Virus record (IMG/VR): IMGVR_UViG_3300048918_000239
Coordinates: 1 to 46,570 of that record
DNA from: a virus
DNA length: 46,570 nt
Direction: 5' to 3' (one strand)
Position numbers and translations under genes: made by a program. This document shows, piece by piece, positions 1 to 6,166 of the stretch. Under the pieces are notes generated by a model. The model did not search any database. It saw only the letters and a list, made by a program, of their open reading frames with translations, and was not told the origin of the DNA. Numbering within the stretch: position 1 is the stretch's first letter; each line of letters begins with the position of its first letter.

Positions 1-2
1 AA

Positions 3-1547
3 CTTGCCGAGGCGCGGAGCAAGAAATCCTTCGTCGAGCTCGATTTCAAGGAATGCTATTTCTTCTGCGCGCCGCAGCGCCAGCGCACGATCTCGTCGAT
101 GACCGAGCCGTCGCAGCAACGCATGCTGGATGCCGCCGAACTGAACACCGACGAGGCCTTCATTCTCGCGCAGGACTTCGTCACCGAGGTCATCACCGCA
201 TTCATGCCGGAATCGGTGCCGTGGTGCGAGCGCGGGCCCGGAATGGATCTGCAGCCCGGCGCCTGGGACAAGGTGAAGGACCAGGTCAAGAAGGACGACG
301 AGGCGATCTTTTCCGCCATGAAGGCCTCGAACCTTTATCCGGAAATGGCGAAGGCCTTTTATCCGGACCTGCCGATCGGCACCGTCGGCGCATGGATCGA
401 CCGGCCGCATCCGGCGGCGCCGATCAATGTGGCGGCGATCCCGCTGCGCGAACTGGAAATCAATCTCGGTCCCTACGGTGAAATCGACGACCGGTTCGCC
501 GTGCGCTACACCCGGAACTGCTACGTCCGCGAACTCGTCGGCGAGGATATCTGGGGCAAGATCGACCCCCGCATCCGCGAAAAGATGGAGAAGAAGCCGC
601 AGGTCCGCACTCAGGTGGTGTGGGGCTTCTGGCGCATCTGGGAGGAAAAAGGCGACGAGGTCTGGCAGCATGTCGTGTTTGTCGGCAACGATCTTGTCCA
701 CGACACGGTCCTGAAAGGCGAGGGCTGTTGCCCGCTCTGGGTTGCCCGCTTCAATCCGTCATCGGACTGGCCGCACGGGATCGGTCCGATGATCCAGGGT
801 CTTCCGTCGTTCCGCCAGATCGACGAACTCGAATCCATGCTGATCGAGAACGCCGAGCTCGCGCTCGTCCCGCCGGTCACTTATCCATCCGACAGCTTCA
901 CGAACATCGAGCAGGGCCTCGAGCCGCGCATGGCCTATCCGATCCAGCCGGGGACCGAGGGCGCAGTGAAGCCGATCTACAAGGTTCCGCCGGCGGCGCC
1001 CGGCACCTATGCCTACGAGGACAAGCTCAAGAAGCTGCGCAAGCTGTTTTACGTCGACCATCCCGAGCAGACCGGCGATACCCCGCCGACCGCAGCCCAG
1101 TGGTACGACGAGATCGCGCGCTCGCAGCGCCGGCTCGGTATCCCCGGTCTGTCGTTCTGGCGCGAGGGGCCGGCGAAGATATTCCAGCGCTTCCAGTATT
1201 TGCTCGAACAGTCCGGCGCGATCAAGCCGCTCAAAAACGGCGATGGTCGCGCTGTCGCCACGTTGCCGCGCAACCCGACCCAGGCCGCAGCCGAAATGCA
1301 GGACGTGGCTTCGGCGATGAAGATGATTTCGTTTGAAGCTCAGACATTCCCCGAGGAATTCAAGGCGAATGTCGACGGTCGCGCCACCATGGATGCGCTG
1401 AACCAAAAGACCCGGACCAACCCGCTCATCATCATGCGTAAGAAGGACGATGTGGCTGCAGCCGTGGGCCAGATCGCCAAGCTGATGGCCGGTCACGCGC
1501 CGCAACCCGGCGCGCCTGACCAGCCGCCAGGACCGCCGCCCGCATGA
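3..1547 (+). CDS. Portal (head-tail connector) protein, 5' end missing
   Basis: The reading frame is open from the first complete codon at base 3, so the gene begins before the window; 514 residues are present. The sequence resembles the T7 gp8-like head-to-tail connecting protein family: an aromatic region near the edge (CYFFCAPQRQR), a serine-threonine stretch, and a long alpha/beta body ending in a proline-rich tail. The portal forms the dodecameric ring at the capsid vertex through which DNA is packaged and ejected. Its stop overlaps the next start (ATGA at 1544). An ATG at 46527 at the other end of the window is probably the missing start. Family assignment rests on sequence feel and on position before scaffold and capsid, and is strong. 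Confidence 0.88.
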   Translation, partial: LAEARSKKSFVELDFKECYFFCAPQRQRTISSMTEPSQQRMLDAAELNTDEAFILAQDFVTEVITAFMPESVPWCERGPGMDLQPGAWDKVKDQVKKDDEAIFSAMKASNLYPEMAKAFYPDLPIGTVGAWIDRPHPAAPINVAAIPLRELEINLGPYGEIDDRFAVRYTRNCYVRELVGEDIWGKIDPRIREKMEKKPQVRTQVVWGFWRIWEEKGDEVWQHVVFVGNDLVHDTVLKGEGCCPLWVARFNPSSDWPHGIGPMIQGLPSFRQIDELESMLIENAELALVPPVTYPSDSFTNIEQGLEPRMAYPIQPGTEGAVKPIYKVPPAAPGTYAYEDKLKKLRKLFYVDHPEQTGDTPPTAAQWYDEIARSQRRLGIPGLSFWREGPAKIFQRFQYLLEQSGAIKPLKNGDGRAVATLPRNPTQAAAEMQDVASAMKMISFEAQTFPEEFKANVDGRATMDALNQKTRTNPLIIMRKKDDVAAAVGQIAKLMAGHAPQPGAPDQPPGPPPA

Positions 1548-1900
1548 TCACCGACGACAAACCGCTCAGCCCAAACGAACAGGAAGCGAACGCCTTGAAG
1601 GCGATTGCGCGCACGGAGGATGGCGCTTTGCTTCATCGATATCTCAGGCGTGTTTTGGAAGGCGTATTTGACTTCGAAACGGATGGTGCGTTGCGAGCCC
1701 ACAATGGCCGACGCACGTTGGCGCGTGACCTGATGCGGCTCATGGCCGAGGGAATTGATGACCGACGCACCGACCAATCCGGCGATCCCATCCTCGCCCG
1801 CGCCAGCAGCGGCGGCACCCCCGTCGCCGCCCGCCGCGGCGCCGGCCGCCGCATCACCGCCGACACCCGCACCGCCTACGACGCCGACCGCGAGCGCTGA
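1544..1900 (+). CDS. Small conserved-type phage protein between portal and scaffold
   Basis: A 118-residue protein starting at an ATG that overlaps the portal stop (ATGA), which implies translational coupling. The first 75 residues look like a genuine folded helical domain (rich in Leu, Arg and Glu, with LLHRYLRRVLEG near residue 30). The last 48 residues are Arg, Gly and Ala rich and share DNA with the start of the scaffold gene in another frame. I do not recognise a function. Small helical proteins in this position occur in many podoviruses. The tail after residue 75 may simply be what the scaffold's proline-alanine codons force in this frame. Confidence 0.6.
   Translation: MITDDKPLSPNEQEANALKAIARTEDGALLHRYLRRVLEGVFDFETDGALRAHNGRRTLARDLMRLMAEGIDDRRTDQSGDPILARASSGGTPVAARRGAGRRITADTRTAYDADRER
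1685..1695 (+). promoter_or_regulatory. Late-module 11-mer GGTGCGTTGCG, copy 1
   Basis: Exact copy of the dispersed 11-mer, lying inside the preceding small gene and 73 bases before the scaffold ATG. Bases 1686-1691 (GTGCGT) can pair with 1711-1716 (ACGCAC). Being inside a coding frame, this copy is the weakest candidate on position, but it precedes the scaffold and capsid module as the other copies precede theirs. Confidence 0.5.
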
Positions 1901-2546
1901 CCAGCGGCCCGAGTGGATCCCCGAACAATTCTACGATGCCGAGAAGAAAGAGATCAAAGGCGCTGATCTGCGCGCCCATCTCGACGAACTCACGACCTTC
2001 AAGGCTGCCGAGGATTCACGGAAACTGACGCTCCCCGCCACGCCGGAAGCCTACGAACTCAAGCTGCCCGAGACCTTCACGGCACCGGAAGGCATCGAGG
2101 TCAAGCTCGACCCGAACGACCCGTTGATGAAAACCGCGCGCGAAATGGCGCACGCCAAAGGCTGGTCGCAGGCCGATTTCTCCGATGCGCTCGGAGTCGT
2201 GGCTGCCCTGAAGGCTGGCGAGGCCGCTCAGTACGAGGCGCTGAAAACAGCGAACCTCGCAGCCCTCGGCTCCAAGGGGCCGGAACGCATCGACGCCGTC
2301 ACCTGCTGGCTGAACGCCAACTTTGGCGAGGCCGAGGTCAAGCCGGTGCTCGCGACGCTCGCCACCACCGCGCACGTCACGATGTTCGAGAAGATCATTT
2401 CGAAGCTGTCGTCGCAGGGAAGCGCTCCGTTCTCGCAGACGGGACGCGACGTCAACACCGGCAAGGTAGACGACGCCACTTGGGACAAGATGAGTTACTC
2501 GGAAAAGAAAGCGTACACGGCGAAACATTCAAGCAAAGCAGCTTGA
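1758..2546 (+). CDS. Capsid scaffolding (assembly) protein
   Basis: Starts at ATG 1758 behind GAGGG; a TTG three bases earlier is less well spaced. The 262-residue product has a disordered Pro-Ala-rich N-terminus (about residues 8-45), a charged helical middle, and a basic C-terminal end containing the segment KMSYSEKKAYTAKH. That plan (disordered acidic or proline-rich start, helical core, basic capsid-binding tail) is typical of podoviral scaffolds, which guide capsid protein into procapsids and then leave. It lies directly between portal and major capsid genes, the standard position. The assignment comes from architecture and synteny more than from a motif. Confidence 0.78.
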   Translation: MTDAPTNPAIPSSPAPAAAAPPSPPAAAPAAASPPTPAPPTTPTASADQRPEWIPEQFYDAEKKEIKGADLRAHLDELTTFKAAEDSRKLTLPATPEAYELKLPETFTAPEGIEVKLDPNDPLMKTAREMAHAKGWSQADFSDALGVVAALKAGEAAQYEALKTANLAALGSKGPERIDAVTCWLNANFGEAEVKPVLATLATTAHVTMFEKIISKLSSQGSAPFSQTGRDVNTGKVDDATWDKMSYSEKKAYTAKHSSKAA

Positions 2547-2565
2547 TCGACAAGGAACCTGAGCA

Positions 2566-3510
2566 ATGGCTGTCAACAATCTGATCACCGTCGCCGAATA
2601 CGCGAAGTCCTTTGAGAAGGAGGACCTGCGCCGGCCGATTATCGAGATGTTCGCGAAGTCGACCGACATCTTCGATGTGTTGCCTTTCGAAGGCATGGTT
2701 GGATCGGTGTTCGTCTACTACCGGCAGGCCGTGCTCCCGACCCCTCAGTTCCGGGCGATCAACGAATCCTCGTCCAGCGGGCACGGCACCATCACGCCGC
2801 TGCAGGAAACCAGCGCGATCATCGACCACGATATCGACGTCGACCGCGCGATCGTCGATCGGCACGGACCCGAACGCCGCAATTACGAAGAGCAAATGGG
2901 CATCACCGCCTTCGGCCAGCTCTGGGCGACCACCTTCATCAAGGGTGACCAGTCGACGAATCCGCGCGTGTTCAATGGCATGCAGGTTCGAGCCAACAAG
3001 TATTCCCGCGACATCCACAACTCCGCCTCGTCCGGCGGCGCTGCGCTTTCGCTGGCCAACCTCGACAAGGCGATCAACGCGGTGAACAACCCCACCCACA
3101 TTCTGGCGCCGTATGCTTCGCGTCCGTTATGGATCCAGGCGGCACGTACCCAGACGCTTTCGGGCTTCGTGATCCAGACCTGGGACGAAATCGGCAAGCT
3201 CAAGATGAGCTACGGCGGCCTGCCGCTGCTGTGGGGCTATCCGAAGGACGATCATCCCCCGATGCTGGACTTCACCGAAGTCGGCTCCGGCGGCGGCTCG
3301 GCGGTTACCGCCTCGCTTTACGTCATGTCAGTCGGCGAGGGCAAGCTTCGCGGCCTGCAGATTCGCCCGATCGAAGCGCGCGACATCGGATTGCTGCAGG
3401 ACGGCAAGACCTATCGCACGCATCTGTCGTGGGACGTCGGCTTGGTCGACGAACACAAATACTGCATGGCCCGGCTCGATAGCTGGACCAATGCCGCGAT
3501 CGTCGCTTAA
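2566..3510 (+). CDS. Major capsid protein
   Basis: A 314-residue protein with an AAGGA ribosome site 10-15 bases before the ATG. The sequence has the look of an HK97-fold major capsid protein from podoviruses of the BPP-1 type: an N-terminal helical segment (EYAKSFEKEDLRRPIIEMFA), a Ser-Gly loop near residue 68, a long acidic-basic spine region with the motif DHDIDVDRAIVDRHG, and a C-terminal beta-rich domain ending with RTHLSWDVGLVDEHKYCMAR. It builds the icosahedral shell around the scaffold encoded just upstream. Length and gene order fit. Identification is by family resemblance and context. Confidence 0.88.
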   Translation: MAVNNLITVAEYAKSFEKEDLRRPIIEMFAKSTDIFDVLPFEGMVGSVFVYYRQAVLPTPQFRAINESSSSGHGTITPLQETSAIIDHDIDVDRAIVDRHGPERRNYEEQMGITAFGQLWATTFIKGDQSTNPRVFNGMQVRANKYSRDIHNSASSGGAALSLANLDKAINAVNNPTHILAPYASRPLWIQAARTQTLSGFVIQTWDEIGKLKMSYGGLPLLWGYPKDDHPPMLDFTEVGSGGGSAVTASLYVMSVGEGKLRGLQIRPIEARDIGLLQDGKTYRTHLSWDVGLVDEHKYCMARLDSWTNAAIVA

Positions 3511-3528
3511 CGCACAAGGATCAGGACC

Positions 3529-4011
3529 ATGAGCTTCCCGAACGATCGCACTTATGACTTCGACGCCAATCTGGTCACCTCCAACCAGGCGGCGGCATAC
3601 ACCGCCAGCGGCTTCGCACAGGCCAACGGCGCCAACGGCATCCTCGACCTCGGCGGCAACCAGGGCACCAGCCCGGTAGAGCTCGCCCGGATGGATGCCT
3701 GCATGGTCTGCGATGTCACCGCGTTTGACATCACCAGCGGCAACGAAACGTACAAGATGATCGTTCTCGGTTCGAACGATCCCGCATTCGGCTCCGGCAA
3801 CGTCGTGATGCTTGGCGAGATCGAGATCGGCAAGGGTACCTCCCTCGATGGTCTCGATATGCTCGACAGCGTGATCGGGCGTTATGAGATCATGTTCTCG
3901 AACCAGGTGGCCGGCACCATTTACGAATTCGTCGGCCTCTACCTCGTGATTGGCGGCACCACGCCGTCGCTCAACCTCTCGGCCTTCATGGCCAAACTCC
4001 CGATGATTTGA
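3529..4011 (+). CDS. Bbp16-like capsid cement (decoration) protein
   Basis: A 160-residue, beta-rich protein immediately after the major capsid gene. It has an N-terminal arm followed by an Ile-Leu-Asp-Leu-Gly strand near residue 40, then alternating strands and loops rich in Gly, Val and Ile. The position and pattern match the Bbp16 family of cement proteins in Bordetella phage BPP-1 relatives, which sit on the outside of the capsid and stabilise it at local symmetry axes. No enzymatic motif is visible. The alternative is another minor head protein of unknown role. The ATG at 3529 has AAGGA about ten bases upstream. Confidence 0.68.
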   Translation: MSFPNDRTYDFDANLVTSNQAAAYTASGFAQANGANGILDLGGNQGTSPVELARMDACMVCDVTAFDITSGNETYKMIVLGSNDPAFGSGNVVMLGEIEIGKGTSLDGLDMLDSVIGRYEIMFSNQVAGTIYEFVGLYLVIGGTTPSLNLSAFMAKLPMI

Positions 4012-4021
4012 GGAATACGTC

Positions 4022-4354
4022 ATGAAGAAACTTGTCAGAGACAGAAATCCCGACAAAGGCGCGCCCGAACTGATCGAGATGAGCGCGGTCGACGCCCACC
4101 ACGCGGTTCTCGCCGACCCGAAGCGCTACAGCATTGAAGAGGATCGGCCGGTTCTGCCGCCGCTGTCTCTCGAGCAGCGCATTGCCCGGATCGAGAACCG
4201 CCTTGGACCGGAGACGCCCGAGGAAATCGAGCACCGCAATCGCCGCAACCGGGAAATTGCCGAGCGCGCTTCCGAGGAACGTGAAGCCCGGAAGGCTGAG
4301 CGCCAGCCCGTTGAGCCTGAGCTGTCTGAAACCGGCGATGGGAGCGTCGAGTGA
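4022..4354 (+). CDS. Unknown charged head-region protein
   Basis: A 110-residue, very charged protein (Arg, Glu, Lys) with a predicted coiled-coil-like stretch at about residues 50-95 (EQRIARIENRLG, then EIEHRNRRNREIAERA). Near residue 25 it carries the pattern DAHHAVLADPKRY, and the next gene product carries the related DAAHALTVDPQRY, so the two adjacent proteins may share a small domain. Its stop overlaps the next gene's GTG start. No function recognised; the location suggests a head-completion or structural accessory role. Confidence 0.7.
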   Translation: MKKLVRDRNPDKGAPELIEMSAVDAHHAVLADPKRYSIEEDRPVLPPLSLEQRIARIENRLGPETPEEIEHRNRRNREIAERASEEREARKAERQPVEPELSETGDGSVE

Positions 4355-4800
4355 CCGTCCGCATCCACCCGAAATACGTCAAGGCTAACGATCACGTCAC
4401 GCTTTGGGACGTCGGCCCGGTTCGACCCGTCGCACCGGTGGCGCCCGAGGCGCCGGCCCAATCCAAGGATCTCAAGGGCGCCGATCTCGCGCTGGCGCAG
4501 ATCCACTACGAGGACGCGCTGGAAGACTACAAACTGGCGCTGCGATCCTATGGCGCGGCCAAGATCGAGCACTCGAAATGGCATCAGGCCAACGGCGGCC
4601 CGCTCAAGGTCGAGCAGTGGTCGACCGATGCCGCCCACGCGCTGACCGTCGATCCACAGAGGTATTTCCTCGAACTGCCGAAGGGCATGAAGCCGGGCAA
4701 GGCCCAGGCAGAGGCCGATCGCGTTGCGGAAATGTCGGAAGCCGAATTGAGCGAAGCGCGGGATAAAGACCCGCAGTTTGGAAAAGGAACGCAGCGATGA
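4351..4800 (+). CDS. Unknown head-region protein, GTG start
   Basis: A 149-residue protein starting at GTG 4351, whose last two bases lie in the previous stop codon (GTGA). It has a Pro-Val-Ala-rich linker near residues 22-40, a helical segment (ALAQIHYEDALEDYKLALRS), then the DAAHALTVDPQRY pattern shared with the preceding protein, and a Glu-Ala-rich helical end. The stop overlaps the next ATG. No function recognised. The repeated DxxHAxxxDPxRY pattern suggests an ancient duplication or a common binding partner. Confidence 0.7.
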   Translation: MTVRIHPKYVKANDHVTLWDVGPVRPVAPVAPEAPAQSKDLKGADLALAQIHYEDALEDYKLALRSYGAAKIEHSKWHQANGGPLKVEQWSTDAAHALTVDPQRYFLELPKGMKPGKAQAEADRVAEMSEAELSEARDKDPQFGKGTQR

Positions 4801-5381
4801 AGAATTTACGTGTACTGCTGGCATTGGGCGTCGCCGCTTTTGCGGCGCTGTTCGCCACCATCCCTGCCGACGCAGCACAGCAAATGCTCTGCTCGAACAC
4901 GCCGAATGCGCGCCAGGTCACCAACTATTCGTCAACCGCGTCTCCACAGCCGACCTACAATCTGAATGCCCGCGGGTGTGCCCTGATTGCGCAGGCCGAC
5001 ATCGGGTATTTCCTGACGCAAGGCTACACCGTCCAGTCAAGCGACAACGCCGCTCTCTTCACCACCGGCGCGCTACCCGCTTCTGGCACCGCCGACATTG
5101 TCGGTCCATCCATCCCGGCCGGCGCATACCTCCAACAGATCATTATTCAGAACACCACGGCGAACGCGGTTACGGGCGGGGTCTCGATCGGCACCACCGC
5201 AAACGGCACCGATGTGGTTGCGGCTCAGGCCTGCGCGGCCAACTGCCTTGTGTTCGTGACCGACGCTACCCTGCTCAAACGCGTATTCTCGACCACGACG
5301 GCAACGACGCTGCATATTGCGCCCGTCACATCGTCGAACACAGCAAACCTGACCATTTCCTTTCTCTACGCCTATTTCTGA
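4797..5381 (+). CDS. Signal-peptide-bearing beta-rich head-region protein
   Basis: A 194-residue protein with a clear Sec-type leader: basic MKNLR, a hydrophobic Leu-Ala-Val-Phe core, then an Ala-x-Ala site ending ADAA near residue 28. The mature part is Thr, Ala, Asn and Val rich with no charged clusters, like beta-sandwich decoration or head-fibre domains. It contains several cysteines (LCSN, RGCAL, QACAANC) that could form disulphides if exported. It is the last gene of the head operon, coupled by ATGA overlap to its neighbour and followed by a terminator. A bacterial export signal on a presumed virion protein is odd; whether it is cleaved cannot be told. Confidence 0.7.
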   Translation: MKNLRVLLALGVAAFAALFATIPADAAQQMLCSNTPNARQVTNYSSTASPQPTYNLNARGCALIAQADIGYFLTQGYTVQSSDNAALFTTGALPASGTADIVGPSIPAGAYLQQIIIQNTTANAVTGGVSIGTTANGTDVVAAQACAANCLVFVTDATLLKRVFSTTTATTLHIAPVTSSNTANLTISFLYAYF

Positions 5382-5406
5382 TTGGGCTCACCGCGACGCG
5401 ACTGAA

Positions 5407-5429
5407 GGCGGCCTACGGGCCGTCTTTTT
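5407..5429 (+). terminator. Rho-independent terminator after the head genes
   Basis: A seven-base-pair stem (GGCGGCC at 5407-5413 with GGCCGTC at 5418-5424, including one G-U pair) closes a TACG tetraloop and is followed at once by five T residues. It lies 26 bases after the last head gene and 3 bases before the dispersed 11-mer, so it marks a boundary between transcription units. Confidence 0.85.
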
Positions 5430-5432
5430 CGT

Positions 5433-5443
5433 GGTGCGTTGCG
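5433..5443 (+). promoter_or_regulatory. Late-module 11-mer GGTGCGTTGCG, copy 2
   Basis: Exact copy placed 3 bases after a strong terminator and 40 bases before the tail adaptor ATG. A short hairpin follows (GTGCC 5448-5452 with GGCAC 5458-5462), with the likely ribosome site GAGG overlapping the loop and right arm. The terminator-then-element order argues that new transcription, or a processed transcript, begins around here. Confidence 0.7.
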
Positions 5444-5472
5444 GGCGGTGCCCGTGAGGCACACGGTCGGCC

Positions 5473-6156
5473 ATGTCCTTCGAATGGCCTATCGACAAAT
5501 TGGGTGTGATCAACTCGGCTCTTTCGCAGACCGGGGACAATCAGGTCGCGACTGCGGATGACGGGTCCGACGAGTGGATTACCTGTTCGCCGGCCTATGA
5601 GGACGCCCTTCCGGCGATGATCGAGGGGCATCCTTGGTCGTGGACCTCGGATGTCCGCGTGCTACCGCCTGCTGCGAACGCTCCCGACGACGACCAATTC
5701 GACACCGCCTGCAACCTGCCGGCCGATCTCGTGCACCTCGTTTGGGTTCGCCTCAACGACATGCCGTGCGTATGGGATATTCTGGACAACCAGCTTGTCG
5801 TCAACGCCATGGGCGGGCCGCCGGCGCCGCCAGCCGGCACCGTGACGCCCGCGGTCATCACGATCAAAGGTGCGTTCTCGACGAATTCCGATCCGACGTT
5901 TGCGACCCCACTTTTCGTGTCGGCACTCAAGCGCTTCGTCATGTCCGGAATCTACCGAGGCTTGCACGAGGATGTGGCGACCGCTGTTGCGATGACCGCC
6001 GAGGGAACGCGTCTCCTGGCTGAGGCCAAGTCACGCCACGACATGCAGAAGCCGAAGCGGGCGATGTTCAATTCGCGCATCACCGCCTCGCGCCGTATCC
6101 GCCGACCGTGGCCGCCGGTCCCTGGCGGCTGGGGTGGCACGGGCATCCCCGGCTGA
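5473..6156 (+). CDS. Tail tubular protein A (adaptor), T7 gp11-like
   Basis: A 227-residue protein. The N-terminal third (INSALSQTGDNQV, then a segment ending in PAMIEGHPWSWTSD) matches the common pattern of podoviral tail tube A or gatekeeper adaptor proteins, in which several helices pack below the portal and an early helix carries the INxAL motif. Later helices contain LFVSALKRFVMSGIYRG. The protein forms the ring that joins portal to nozzle. It is directly followed by the nozzle gene, the canonical pair. The C-terminal 30 residues are Arg, Pro and Gly rich and look disordered. Confidence 0.82.
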   Translation: MSFEWPIDKLGVINSALSQTGDNQVATADDGSDEWITCSPAYEDALPAMIEGHPWSWTSDVRVLPPAANAPDDDQFDTACNLPADLVHLVWVRLNDMPCVWDILDNQLVVNAMGGPPAPPAGTVTPAVITIKGAFSTNSDPTFATPLFVSALKRFVMSGIYRGLHEDVATAVAMTAEGTRLLAEAKSRHDMQKPKRAMFNSRITASRRIRRPWPPVPGGWGGTGIPG

Positions 6157-6166
6157 AGGGTGACCC

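Noticed and set aside
116-123. Reverse-strand partial match to the late 11-mer (GCAACGCA), also near 43831
   Set aside because: Only eight bases match, flanks differ, and both lie inside or beside unrelated sequence; expected by chance.
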